Origin: Treponema sp.
GTDB taxonomy: Bacteria; Spirochaetota; Spirochaetia; Treponematales; Treponemataceae
Reading direction: 5' to 3'
Assembly (NCBI GenBank): GCA_017940255.1
Contig: JAGAZB010000054.1
Location: 94,363 to 158,362, forward strand
DNA: 64,000 nucleotides
The notes beneath the pieces were generated by a model. That model was given only the letters and a program-made list of their open reading frames with translations. It ran no database searches and was not told the DNA's origin. A program made the translations under genes and the position numbers. Shown piece after piece: positions 8,443 to 16,915 of the stretch. Positions within the stretch are counted from its first letter, which is position 1, and every line of letters starts with the position of its first letter.

Positions 8443-10449
8443 ATGCTTGATCTGGAATCCCTTAAAAAAGAATTAAATCCCCAGCAGTACCGCGCCGTAA
8501 CCACAACCGAAGGCGCAATCCTCATTATTGCAGGGGCCGGCAGCGGAAAAACCCGCGTAATTACCTTTAGAATTGCCCACATGCTGGATAAAGGAATTCC
8601 GCAAAGCTCTATTCTAGCTTTAACCTTTACAAATAAGGCTGCAAAGGAAATGGCAGACCGAATTAAAACTCTAACAGAAAAAAAACTGCAGAATCTTACA
8701 GTTTCGACTTTTCATGCCTTTGGAGTTAGAATTCTCAGGCAGGATATAGACAAGCTTGGCTGGCGTGAAAACTTTTCTATATATGATGAAACAGACAGAG
8801 TTGCCCTTATTAAGGAATGCGGCCGCGAGCTTAAGTTTTCTCCAGAAGCCATGGATATTTACACCATTGGAAACCTGATTTCTAACATAAAAACCGGACG
8901 AAAAAACTGGGATACTGCAAATGATATGTACCGTCCTCTTTACGAAATGTACCAGGAAGGACTAAAACTTTACAATGCGGTAGATTTTGACGATCTTATT
9001 GTTCTTCCTATAAAGCTTTTCCGGGAATTTCCGGAGGTTTTAGCCCGCTACCGGGAACGCTACAAGTATCTGATGGTAGACGAATTTCAGGATACAAGCC
9101 ACCAGCAGTATGAAATGATGCATCTTCTTGCAGACAAAAATGTTGCAGTTGTTGGTGATGATGATCAGAGTATCTACAGCTGGCGAGGTGCCGACTACCA
9201 GAACATCATCAATTTTGAAAAAGATTTTGATGTTACAGAAATCCGTCTGGAGCAGAATTACCGCTCAACAGGTACAATTCTTGAAGCCGCAAATGGTGTA
9301 ATTGCTCATAACACAAACCGCAAGGATAAAAAGCTTTGGAGCGGAAACGGAGCCGGCAAGCCGATTGAAATCTTTATGCCGGAAAATGAAACCGACGAAG
9401 CAGACTTTATCGCCGAAACAATTTTGGGAATTGCCGCAGAAGAGCACCGTAAGTATGATGATTTTGGTGTTCTTATGAGGGCTAATACACAGAGCCGTTT
9501 TATAGAAGAAGCCATGTTGCAAAATAACATTCCATATACTATGAGCGGCGGAACATCCTTTTTTGAACGCAAAGAAATCAAAGATGTAATCAGTTATCTT
9601 CGTGTAATTTCTAATCATGATGATGATATAAACCTCCTGCGCATTTTGAATACACCTCGCCGTGGAATCGGACGGGCCGCAATTCAGCTTATGAATGATG
9701 CCGCAGAATTAAACGGCTGTACTTTATGGAATGCAATTGATTATCTTATTCACGCAGAAAATTCAGAAGCAAGCGAAGTGCTGAAAGAAGATTTACAGGG
9801 CTTTGTAGATATTATTGAAAGTCACAGGCAAAAGCTTTTAAGTGGACGCGGACTTGCAAACAAGGTACGCCAGCTGGTAGAAGACATAAATTACAAAGAT
9901 TATCTTCTAACAGAATATTCCAAGAGTGAAAAAGCCGTTCGTTTTAAACTGAAGAATATAGAAGATTTAATACGATTTATGGAGATTTGGGAAAACGATC
10001 CTGATAATCCAAATCCAAACCTGTATAACTATCTGAACAGAATTACACTTATGAGCCGCGATAACGGCGACGATGAAGGCGACAAGGGAAAGGTAAACCT
10101 TATGACTATTCACGCTTCAAAGGGATTGGAATTTCCTGTAGTCTTTATTGCGGGTGCCGAAGAAGGTTTAATTCCCCACGCCCGTTCTGTAGAAGAAAAT
10201 GACGGCGACGTAGAAGAAGAGCGCCGCCTCTTTTATGTTGCAATTACACGTGCACGCGACAAGCTTTATATTTCAGCCTGCCGCAAGCGCCGCCATATGC
10301 AGATGACAGTTGAAACCGAACCAAGCCGCTTCTTAGATGAGATTCCTGCAAACCTGGTGGAATACCACGAACCAGAAGAAGTTCTTTCTGATGAAGAACA
10401 GGGGCAGATGTTCGGGGATTTTTTAAGCAAACTGAAGGCGCAGATGTAG
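8443..10449 (+). CDS. ATP-dependent DNA helicase, UvrD/PcrA/Rep family
   Basis: 3'-5' superfamily 1A helicase, 668 aa, for repair and replication restart. Motifs in order: Q motif LNPQQYRAV (about 12-20), Walker A GAGSGKT (about 31-37), Ia TFTNKAAKEM, Walker B VDEFQDTS, III GDDDQSIYSWRGAD, IV QNYRSTGTIL, V VNLMTIHASKGLEF, VI FYVAITRARDKLY. Length fits Rep/PcrA rather than RecB or AddA. The start lacks a Shine-Dalgarno, but the -10 geometry supports this ATG. Stands alone, followed by a G+C-rich repeat region with a strong hairpin. Confidence 0.93.
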   Translation: MLDLESLKKELNPQQYRAVTTTEGAILIIAGAGSGKTRVITFRIAHMLDKGIPQSSILALTFTNKAAKEMADRIKTLTEKKLQNLTVSTFHAFGVRILRQDIDKLGWRENFSIYDETDRVALIKECGRELKFSPEAMDIYTIGNLISNIKTGRKNWDTANDMYRPLYEMYQEGLKLYNAVDFDDLIVLPIKLFREFPEVLARYRERYKYLMVDEFQDTSHQQYEMMHLLADKNVAVVGDDDQSIYSWRGADYQNIINFEKDFDVTEIRLEQNYRSTGTILEAANGVIAHNTNRKDKKLWSGNGAGKPIEIFMPENETDEADFIAETILGIAAEEHRKYDDFGVLMRANTQSRFIEEAMLQNNIPYTMSGGTSFFERKEIKDVISYLRVISNHDDDINLLRILNTPRRGIGRAAIQLMNDAAELNGCTLWNAIDYLIHAENSEASEVLKEDLQGFVDIIESHRQKLLSGRGLANKVRQLVEDINYKDYLLTEYSKSEKAVRFKLKNIEDLIRFMEIWENDPDNPNPNLYNYLNRITLMSRDNGDDEGDKGKVNLMTIHASKGLEFPVVFIAGAEEGLIPHARSVEENDGDVEEERRLFYVAITRARDKLYISACRKRRHMQMTVETEPSRFLDEIPANLVEYHEPEEVLSDEEQGQMFGDFLSKLKAQM

Positions 10450-10605
10450 AAAGGATGCGGTAGCGCTGGGAGCGGCCGCGAAGCGGGCCACCGCAGCGTC
10501 GGTGGTTGAGCTTGTCGAAACCACCAGAGCGAGGAGGCTGAGCGTTAGCGAACCGCGGACATAGCGACCATGGCGGCCGAAGGCCGCCATGGGACCGCCC
10601 TATTT
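10450..10605. repeat. G+C-rich intergenic repeat region with REP-like 25-mer and hairpins
   Basis: No gene. Between convergent uvrD and the ABC-F gene, much richer in G+C than its surroundings. Holds a 25-base hairpin element at 10501-10525 (arms ggtgg...ccacc around gagcttgtcg) that recurs with two changes at 16866-16890, and a perfect 11-bp palindrome ccatggcggcc/ggccgccatgg at 10568-10592 with a GAA loop, which may terminate uvrD. Confidence 0.7.
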
Positions 10606-12258
10606 TTATACTCTATACTTAAGCTTCTTACCAGTTCCCTCGTACATTTTTGCACGAAGTTCAGCAACCTGCTTGTCTGTAATGTAGTCATCAAAACTCA
10701 TCATGCGGTCAATAACACCGTTAGGAGTAATTTCTACAATGCGGTTTGCAATAGACTGAATGAACTCGTGGTCGTGAGAACTGAAAAGCAAAACTCCAGG
10801 GAAAGCAATCAAACCTTCGTTCAAAGACTGAATTGCTTCCAAATCAAGATGGTTTGTAGGGTCATCCATTGTGATACAGTTTGCGCCACTAAGCATAAGC
10901 TTTGAAAGCATACAGCGAACCTTTTCACCACCGGAAAGAACCTTAACCTTCTTCAGAGATTCGTCACCACTAAAGAGCATACGACCAAGGAAGCCGCGAA
11001 CATAAGCATCATCCTGTTCTTTTGAATACTGCTTAAGCCATTCAGTAATGTTCATGTCATTATTAAAGCTGTCAGAATTATCACGAGGCAAGTAAGACTG
11101 AGATGTTGTCTGTCCCCAGAAGAATTCACCGCTATCTGGCTTTTTTACACCGTTTACAATATCAAATAGTGCAGTTATAGAATTGTGCTCAATACCAACA
11201 AAGGCAATTTTATCTGTACGGTTCACAGTAAGACTGAAATTCTTCAAAAGTACGTTTCCGTCAGAATCCGTGTAATTCAAGTTTTTAATATCAAGAACGT
11301 TGTTACCAATTTCACGGTCAGCCTTAAAGTTTACATAAGGGAACTTACGGGTAGAAACCGGGATTTCTTCGAGGCTGTCGGCCAATTTGTCATAAATCTT
11401 TTTACGTGATGTTGCCTGCTTAGCCTTAGAAGCATTAGAAGAGAAGCGCAAAATGAACTCTTTCAAATCCTTCATTTTATCTTCAGTTTTCTTCTGCTGT
11501 TCATGAGCCTGACGCTGCATAATCTGTGTCATCTGATACCAGAAGTCATAGTTACCAGAGAACTGTGTAATCTTTCCAAAATCAATATCACAAATGTAAG
11601 TGCAGACAGTATTCAAAAAGTGACGGTCATGTGAAACTACAATTACTGTATTTTCAAAATCCAAAAGGAAGTTTTCAAGCCAGGTAATTGATTCAATATC
11701 CAAACCGTTTGTAGGTTCATCAAGAAGCAGGGCATCCGGATTACCGTAAATTGCCTGTGCAAGCAAAACGCGAACCTTCTGACCTTCATCAAGCTCACTC
11801 ATCATCTTGTCATGGAATTCTTCTTCCAGACCAAGACCGCTGAGCATCTGTTCAATTTCGTTTTCAGCTTCGTATCCGCCAAGTTCACCAAACTCAGCTT
11901 CAAGTTCAGCAGATTTAATACCGTCTTCTTCAGTAAAATCAGCCTTAGCATAAATCTCGTCGCGGGCCTTTGAAACTTCGTAAAGCTTTGGATAGCCCAT
12001 CATAACAGTTTCTTTTACAGAATATTCATCAAAAGCAAAGTGATCCTGCTTCAAAACTGCCATTCGCTCGCCAGGAGTCATATAAATCTGGCCAGAATCC
12101 TTTTCAAGCTCACCGCTCAGCAGCTTCAAAAATGTAGATTTACCTGCACCGTTTGCACCGGTAATTCCGTAGCAGTTTCCCTTATTAAATTTAAGATTTA
12201 CGTCCTTAAAAAGCGGTTTTTCGCTGAAGGACAAACTAACATCACTAACTGTAATCAT
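10606..12258 (-). CDS. ABC-F family ATPase (YbiT-like), second nucleotide site degenerate
   Basis: Soluble twin-ABC protein acting on the ribosome (translation factor class), 550 aa, no membrane segments. NBD1 is complete: Walker A GANGAGKST (about 35-43), signature-like MSELDEGQKVRV, Walker B LLLDEPTNGLD. An arm/linker with a charged helix spans about 240-300. NBD2 keeps the signature LSGGEKVR and the switch region NHLD, but its P-loop reads VGIEHNSITAL, without the GK[ST] lysine, and Walker B has DD (TMDDPTNHLD) in place of DE. Order and spacing suit the YbiT branch. AAGGA lies nine bases before the ATG. Not obviously a resistance factor. Confidence 0.88.
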   Translation of the reverse strand: MITVSDVSLSFSEKPLFKDVNLKFNKGNCYGITGANGAGKSTFLKLLSGELEKDSGQIYMTPGERMAVLKQDHFAFDEYSVKETVMMGYPKLYEVSKARDEIYAKADFTEEDGIKSAELEAEFGELGGYEAENEIEQMLSGLGLEEEFHDKMMSELDEGQKVRVLLAQAIYGNPDALLLDEPTNGLDIESITWLENFLLDFENTVIVVSHDRHFLNTVCTYICDIDFGKITQFSGNYDFWYQMTQIMQRQAHEQQKKTEDKMKDLKEFILRFSSNASKAKQATSRKKIYDKLADSLEEIPVSTRKFPYVNFKADREIGNNVLDIKNLNYTDSDGNVLLKNFSLTVNRTDKIAFVGIEHNSITALFDIVNGVKKPDSGEFFWGQTTSQSYLPRDNSDSFNNDMNITEWLKQYSKEQDDAYVRGFLGRMLFSGDESLKKVKVLSGGEKVRCMLSKLMLSGANCITMDDPTNHLDLEAIQSLNEGLIAFPGVLLFSSHDHEFIQSIANRIVEITPNGVIDRMMSFDDYITDKQVAELRAKMYEGTGKKLKYRV

Positions 12259-12284
12259 TCAAAAATCCTTAAAATTATTTTAGG

Positions 12285-12490
12285 AGGGGGTATCATGCAC
12301 ACGACTCAACGAGTCGTGTTTCAAGCAAAGTCTTCCCCTACGCCCGCACTTGCCAATAATCGAAGAGCCGTTAAAAAAAATGCACTGCATTTTTTAGGCT
12401 CATCGAAAGAACGGCTCGTGCGATTAATCGCGCGCGTTGCGGGCTACCCTTTCTAACGGGGCAAAACAGCCCTGCTGTTTATCCCCGTAA
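12285..12490. repeat. Intergenic repeat element, long form
   Basis: Fills the gap between the ABC-F and DEAD-box genes. Contains a 9-bp hairpin (12299-12307/12311-12319), a block cgcacttgccaataatcg (12345-12362), a central palindrome with arms like gagccgtt...aacggctc (12365-12372/12410-12417) around an aaaatgca/tgcatttt core, then atcgcgcgcgttgcgg (12427-12442) and a terminal hairpin acgggg...ccccgt (12456-12488). The two flanking blocks recur fused together at 14317-14355, so the central palindrome looks like an insertion or a module. Confidence 0.6.
12295..12456 (+). CDS. Possible 53-aa basic ORF carried by an intergenic repeat
   Basis: An ATG at 12295 lies seven bases after GGAGG and opens a 53-codon frame ending TAA at 12454-12456. 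The product would be strongly basic (internal motif ALANNRRAVKKNALHFL, then SSKERLVRLIARVAG). It coincides with a palindromic repeat, part of which recurs at 14317-14355, and its first codons sit in a 9-bp hairpin (12299-12319). It may be a repeat-borne peptide or merely a frame open by chance in structured DNA. No family recognised. Confidence 0.25.
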   Translation: MHTTQRVVFQAKSSPTPALANNRRAVKKNALHFLGSSKERLVRLIARVAGYPF

Positions 12491-12499
12491 CGCCCCCAA

Positions 12500-14179
12500 T
12501 TATCTTCCGAAGAAAGACTTTACCTTCTGCCAGAAAGTCTTCTTCTGTTCAGCAGGCTTCTGAGCCTGAGACTGACTCTTATTATTATAAGATTTCTTTT
12601 TATAATCTCCCTTCTTATAATCTCCTTTTTTATAAGAAGACTGGTTAGGCTTGTTATTTTTCTTATAATCAGGCTTTTTGTAATTATCGCCTTTTGTTGC
12701 ATAAGCTTCCTTGTACATCTTCATGCGCTCTTCGTAAGAAAGTCCGGCAAGTTTTGCAGGGTCGATATACGGAGTTTTTTTCTTGAAATCCCCCTTCTTT
12801 CCGCCCTTGCTGAAATCTTTCTTATATCCGTCTTTCTTTCCGTCGTAAGACTTCTTGTAACTGTCACGACCGTCTCGTCCATCACGTCCACCATGTCCGT
12901 GTCTGTCATCGCGGTCATCACGACGTCTGTTATGAATATCGCCGTCCTTACCCTTGCGGTAGCCGCCGCGGTTGTCGTAATCATCATCTCCGCGCCAGTT
13001 TTCTGTCTTAATATACATACCGGCAGACTTATCTTCTTCCATCTGCTCAGGGTAAGCAACAGTAGCAGGAATCTGCATTTCGATATAACGCTCAATTGCA
13101 GGAAGATTGTAAACATCCTGTTCAGAACAGAAAGTATATGCCTTACCAGTTTTACCGGCACGGGCTGTACGTCCAATACGGTGTACATAGTTTTCAGCTT
13201 CTACAGGAAGGTCGTAGTTAATTACCATTGCAAGGTCATCAACATCAATACCGCGGGCAGCAACATCAGTTGCAACAAGAATCTTAATTTCTCCAGCCTT
13301 AAACTTCTTCAAAATCTGAAGACGCTTAGACTGAGGCAAATCGCCAATCATGAATTCAGCTGGAATTTCATTAATAACAAGACGCTTTGCAATAACTTCG
13401 CAGCTTCTTTTTGTATTACAGAAAATAATTGCAGATTCAGGATTTTCATGCTTAAGAATACCCACAAGAAGCTTCATTTTTTCGTCGCTGGAAACGTGGA
13501 GCAATTCCTGCTGAATTTCGCTTACAGTGATATTTTCTGCTTCAATAGTAATTTCAATGGGATCGCGGGTATATTCCCAAGCAAGGTTCTTAACATAAGT
13601 ATTAAGAGTTGCAGAAAAGAGCATAGTCTGGCGGTTTTCTGCTTCAGGAAGCTTTTTCAAAATCTTTCGCAGATCATCGTAGAATCCCATATCAAACATG
13701 CGGTCAGCTTCATCAATTACGCAGAAGTGAGCATTGCTCAAATCAAGATTTCCGCCTTCATTCAAGTCAATTACACGGCCCGGAGTTCCAATAATAATAT
13801 CTACACCCTTTTTCAAAGCCGCAATCTGCTTTTCGTAACCAACACCACCATAAACACTAAAAGCCTTAAGACCAGAAGTTCCAACAAGAACCTTTGCTTC
13901 TTCTTCAATCTGAACAGCAAGCTCGCGAGTTGGTGCTAAAATCAAACATTTTTTACCAGCATTTTCGACTTTTACCATTTCGCCAATTACAGCAACAAGA
14001 TAAGCACAAGTTTTTCCAGTTCCAGTCTGAGACTGAACATACAAATCAGGGCCCTTATTACCCTCAGCTGCCTTAGAAGCCTTAATTACCTGTTCCTGAA
14101 CCGGAGTACAACTTACATAACCGGCGGCTTCAATTCCCTTCAAAAGTCTTTCATCAAGACCAAATTCTGTAAATTCCAT
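12500..14179 (-). CDS. DEAD-box ATP-dependent RNA helicase
   Basis: RNA duplex unwinding for ribosome assembly or RNA turnover, 559 aa. Motifs in order: Q motif region FGLDERLLKGIEAAGY with CTPVQEQVI, Walker A SQTGTGKT, Ia PTRELAVQ, GG, TPGRVIDL, II VIDEADRMFD, III SATL, IV AIIFCNTKRS, V ATDVAARGIDV, VI HRIGRTARAG. From about residue 385 the tail is low-complexity: an RGG/RD-rich stretch, then repeated YKKGDYKK-like units, giving a strongly basic RNA-binding end. The frame runs 20 codons further upstream, but the ATG at 14179 (MEFTEFGLD) has AAAGGA five bases before it and the family N-terminus. Confidence 0.95.
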   Translation of the reverse strand: MEFTEFGLDERLLKGIEAAGYVSCTPVQEQVIKASKAAEGNKGPDLYVQSQTGTGKTCAYLVAVIGEMVKVENAGKKCLILAPTRELAVQIEEEAKVLVGTSGLKAFSVYGGVGYEKQIAALKKGVDIIIGTPGRVIDLNEGGNLDLSNAHFCVIDEADRMFDMGFYDDLRKILKKLPEAENRQTMLFSATLNTYVKNLAWEYTRDPIEITIEAENITVSEIQQELLHVSSDEKMKLLVGILKHENPESAIIFCNTKRSCEVIAKRLVINEIPAEFMIGDLPQSKRLQILKKFKAGEIKILVATDVAARGIDVDDLAMVINYDLPVEAENYVHRIGRTARAGKTGKAYTFCSEQDVYNLPAIERYIEMQIPATVAYPEQMEEDKSAGMYIKTENWRGDDDYDNRGGYRKGKDGDIHNRRRDDRDDRHGHGGRDGRDGRDSYKKSYDGKKDGYKKDFSKGGKKGDFKKKTPYIDPAKLAGLSYEERMKMYKEAYATKGDNYKKPDYKKNNKPNQSSYKKGDYKKGDYKKKSYNNKSQSQAQKPAEQKKTFWQKVKSFFGR

Positions 14180-14288
14180 AAAATTCCTTTTGCGAACCAC
14201 ACAGGGCCGCGTAAAAAATATAATTGCCCGCGTACACACAGGCCGCGGGATTCATTCAAATTAAGAGACTACAATTATAATGTTTTTT

Positions 14289-14387
14289 TTTATAAGGGGG
14301 AAGTCTCCCCCTCGGCCGCACTTGCCAATAATCGCGCGCGTTGCGGCCTACCCCCTCTCCTAGGAGGCTGCGCCCCCTAAACCCCGG
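14289..14387. repeat. Intergenic repeat element, short form
   Basis: Occupies the gap upstream of the DEAD-box gene. A hairpin aggggga...tccccct (14295-14312) precedes cgcacttgccaataatcg (14317-14334), which runs directly into cgcgcgttgcggcctacccc, the same two end blocks as in the element at 12345-12448 but without the central palindrome. A tcctagga palindrome and a run of C/G-rich bases follow. No gene seen. Confidence 0.6.
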
Positions 14388-14390
14388 CTT

Positions 14391-15386
14391 TTATTTATCT
14401 GCTTTCTTTTTACCTAAAGTTGCACCGAGAACAAAGAGTCCGATTCCAAGTACAGCAGCTACAAGGCCATAAATCTTCATCTGACCAAGCACTGTAGAAA
14501 CAAGACTCCAGATACCCTCATAAATTCCCTTTGGAAGAGCATATACTTCAAGTGCATTCTTAATAATTCCAGGAAGAATACCACCTGCTACGCAAGCTGC
14601 AATAAAAATAATCAAACCATCAATAAAGCATGGCATAAATACATACTTGAGCCATTCAAAAACATTGCGGTTAATCAAGAGAATAAGCAAAGCAAGAAGA
14701 AGGCAGACACCGGCACAGATAAGGAAGAACTTTAATGAAAGGAAGAAATCAACCTGCTTAAGTGCTTCAAGACTTTCTGAGTTCTCTTCTTTTACAACAT
14801 CAAGACTTTCCTGAATACTTGCCTTTGCTTCAGCAACGTTGCTTTCTACAGCTTCCTTCATTCCAGATCTGTCAATAACTTCACCGGTATGCTCTTCATA
14901 CATATCAAGAGACTTATTCATAACATTTAAAACATCATCTGTGTTAATATTAAGTTCTTCAGAAGCTCCTGTAACATAGTCAACAATTTCACCTACATAC
15001 TGGTCAACAAATTGAGAAACCTCTGGAGTAGCGAGAACCTCTGCAATAAATTCTGGCTCAACTTCAATTCCAGCAGCATCAAGATAAGACTGAACAATTT
15101 CATTAACATCCATATTTGTAAGATCAATTGAAGACAAATCAATACTGCTTAAATCAAAATCTCCAAAATCACCATATTCTTCATAAGCAGCAAGAGAATA
15201 ACGAATGTCACCCGGATGGAAAAGACCATCTTCAACTGGTGCCACAGACACAGGCTTCATCATTTCTCCAGCCATTTTTACAAGCTTAGAATAACTGAAG
15301 TTATTACGCACAACAGAAAGCAAAAGTGTGCCTAAGAGACAGATAGCAAAAAGAATGCTAAGAACAACTGATAAAAATTTTTTCAT
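14391..15386 (-). CDS. Membrane protein of unknown function
   Basis: 331 aa, family not recognised. One N-terminal hydrophobic helix (about 5-26), a long acidic extracytoplasmic region (about 30-215) with a repetitive DLSSIDLSSIDLTNMDVNEI segment and helical stretches, then three hydrophobic helices at about 218-240, 250-277 and 303-325, ending in GKKKADK. The layout resembles a membrane-anchored sensor or a channel-like scaffold, but no motif allows a function. Its ATG overlaps the stop of the 65-aa gene by four bases, so the two are translationally coupled. Confidence 0.6.
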   Translation of the reverse strand: MKKFLSVVLSILFAICLLGTLLLSVVRNNFSYSKLVKMAGEMMKPVSVAPVEDGLFHPGDIRYSLAAYEEYGDFGDFDLSSIDLSSIDLTNMDVNEIVQSYLDAAGIEVEPEFIAEVLATPEVSQFVDQYVGEIVDYVTGASEELNINTDDVLNVMNKSLDMYEEHTGEVIDRSGMKEAVESNVAEAKASIQESLDVVKEENSESLEALKQVDFFLSLKFFLICAGVCLLLALLILLINRNVFEWLKYVFMPCFIDGLIIFIAACVAGGILPGIIKNALEVYALPKGIYEGIWSLVSTVLGQMKIYGLVAAVLGIGLFVLGATLGKKKADK

Positions 15387-15580
15387 TTTTTCTCCCTCGA
15401 CTTTACTTTATTCAAGTCCTTATAATAATCAAGATATTGATTCAAAACGCTCATCGCCATCATAACATTCTGCTGCACCTGCTCATCTTCATCCGCTTCT
15501 ACAACATTAGGATTAAAAATTGCATCGCGCAAACGGCAGAATTCATTATTCATGGCAAGATATTTTTCGGTTGCAGTCAT
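15383..15580 (-). CDS. Small hypothetical protein (65 aa)
   Basis: A small soluble, mostly helical protein (MTATEKYLAMNNEFCRL..., acidic VVEADEDEQVQQN, then VLNQYLDYYKDLNK). No recognised domain. Believed real because it overlaps the downstream membrane-protein gene by four bases (ATGA) and has its own -10 box TATAAT six bases before the ATG, without a Shine-Dalgarno. It is divergent from the methyltransferase gene. Possibly an accessory subunit of the membrane protein, by position only. Confidence 0.55.
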   Translation of the reverse strand: MTATEKYLAMNNEFCRLRDAIFNPNVVEADEDEQVQQNVMMAMSVLNQYLDYYKDLNKVKSREKK

Positions 15581-15586
15581 ATTTTA

Positions 15587-15610
15587 ATTATAACAGATAT
15601 ATGCTAAAAT
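15587..15610. promoter_or_regulatory. Divergent -10 boxes placed six bases from both start codons
   Basis: Minus strand: TATAAT at 15587-15592, six bases before the ATG of the 65-aa gene. Plus strand: extended -10 TGCTAAAAT with TAAAAT at 15605-15610, six bases before the ATG at 15617. Neither gene has a Shine-Dalgarno. The 36-bp gap between the starts must hold both promoters. No good -35 is seen for either. Confidence 0.45.
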
Positions 15611-15616
15611 CGCCAC

Positions 15617-16837
15617 ATGATTAATTCAAATAATATGGATAATAAAACTTCATACCAGGCAGAACTTTTTTCAAACCGCCTGAAAAAAAAATACAAAGAA
15701 CTTCGCAAACAGATGCGTAAAAATCGTGTAAACTGCTACCGCCTTTACGACAGAGACATTCCCGAAGTTCCAGTTTCACTAGACTTATATGAATTTTTAC
15801 CGGATGGAATTGATTCAGTTCTTGAAGCAGCACGCTTTATAGCAGCCCAGAATGAAAGACTTTCTGCAAATGACCCGGCCATAGAAAAAGAAATCAAAGA
15901 ACGCACATGGGCCGTACTTTATTTATACGAACGTCCTTACGAAAAATCTGATGAAGAAGAAACTTTATGGCTGGATGCAATGGCAAATGCTGCTTCAGGC
16001 ATACTTGGAATTGACATAAGCCACATAATCAAAAAATCCCGTGGACACAAGAGCCACAAAAATAACGAACAGTATCAAAAGTTTCCAGAAACAGATCTTC
16101 AAATCAAGTCCGAAGATGACATATCAGAAGACTCATTAACCGGCTTGAACGGACAATCTATAACAGGTCTGACAATCGAACAGGGCCAGCTTTTCCGCCT
16201 GGATCTTACAAGCTACCTGGACACTGGACTTTTCTTTGACCACCGTCCTCTCCGTGCAAATGTGCGAGATACCTGCAGCAAAAAAAGGGTGCTCAATCTC
16301 TTTTGTTATACAGGAAGCTTTTCTGTGTATGCAGCCCAGGGAAACGCCCGCTATGTTGAATCAGTCGACCTTTCAAACACATATTTAAGCTGGGCAAAAG
16401 ATAATATGAAGCTGAACGGTTTTACAGATAAAAACCGCTATATTTACACAAGAGCCGACTGTATGCGTTTCTTGCAGGAAAAGGCAGTTTCTGCAAAAAG
16501 CGGAACTCTGGCCCCAGAAGAACTTTACGACATTATTATTTTAGACCCGCCAACATTTTCTAACAGCAAGGCAACAACAGATGTTCTGGATATAAACCGC
16601 GACTGGCCTCAGCTGGTTAAAGATTGTTTGAATATACTAGCCCCAGGCGGAACTCTCTATTTTTCTACAAACTCAGAGCGTCTTAAGTTTGACCTGAGCA
16701 AAATTCCGCCAAAAACAGCCGCAGGCAAATCATTTAACTGCAAGGAAATAACGGCTCAGACAATACCCGCTGATTTTGCAGGAAAAAAGCCTCACAAAGT
16801 ATGGGAATTTACTCTTAAAAAGAGCGAAAGTTTCTAA
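15617..16837 (+). CDS. RlmK-like 23S rRNA methyltransferase (class I SAM-dependent)
   Basis: 406 aa, matching the C-terminal (RlmK) half of bifunctional RlmKL, which makes m7G2069 in 23S rRNA; the THUMP-containing RlmL half is absent. N-terminal signature NRLKKKYKELRK and CYRLYDRDIPEVPVSLDLYE, then GQLFRLDLTSYLDTGLFFDH, SAM motif I VLNLFCYTGSFSVYAA, motif II VESVDLSNTYLSWAKDN, and catalytic-region motif IV IIILDPPTFSNSK. An insert at about 140-185 is poorly conserved and hydrophilic. Target specificity is inferred from domain similarity. Converges on the next gene across a terminator-like palindrome. Confidence 0.85.
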   Translation: MINSNNMDNKTSYQAELFSNRLKKKYKELRKQMRKNRVNCYRLYDRDIPEVPVSLDLYEFLPDGIDSVLEAARFIAAQNERLSANDPAIEKEIKERTWAVLYLYERPYEKSDEEETLWLDAMANAASGILGIDISHIIKKSRGHKSHKNNEQYQKFPETDLQIKSEDDISEDSLTGLNGQSITGLTIEQGQLFRLDLTSYLDTGLFFDHRPLRANVRDTCSKKRVLNLFCYTGSFSVYAAQGNARYVESVDLSNTYLSWAKDNMKLNGFTDKNRYIYTRADCMRFLQEKAVSAKSGTLAPEELYDIIILDPPTFSNSKATTDVLDINRDWPQLVKDCLNILAPGGTLYFSTNSERLKFDLSKIPPKTAAGKSFNCKEITAQTIPADFAGKKPHKVWEFTLKKSESF

Positions 16838-16846
16838 AAAAAAACG

Positions 16847-16914
16847 GGATGCCCAATAGTAATACGGTGGTTAAGCTTGTCAAAACCACCGCACTTATTA
16901 GATATCCCAGTTTG
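16847..16914. terminator. Nested palindrome with REP-like 25-mer between convergent genes
   Basis: Outer arms aaacgggat / atcccagttt surround a core hairpin at 16866-16890, the second copy of the 25-mer at 10501-10525 with G-to-A changes at its eighth and seventeenth bases. An A-run at 16839-16845 supplies a T-run for the minus-strand gene. Probably a bidirectional terminator built on a mobile-like hairpin. Confidence 0.6.
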
Positions 16915-16915
16915 A

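Noticed and set aside
12893..13939. 348-codon plus-strand frame
   Set aside because: Antisense to the DEAD-box helicase, whose motifs are all present on the minus strand.
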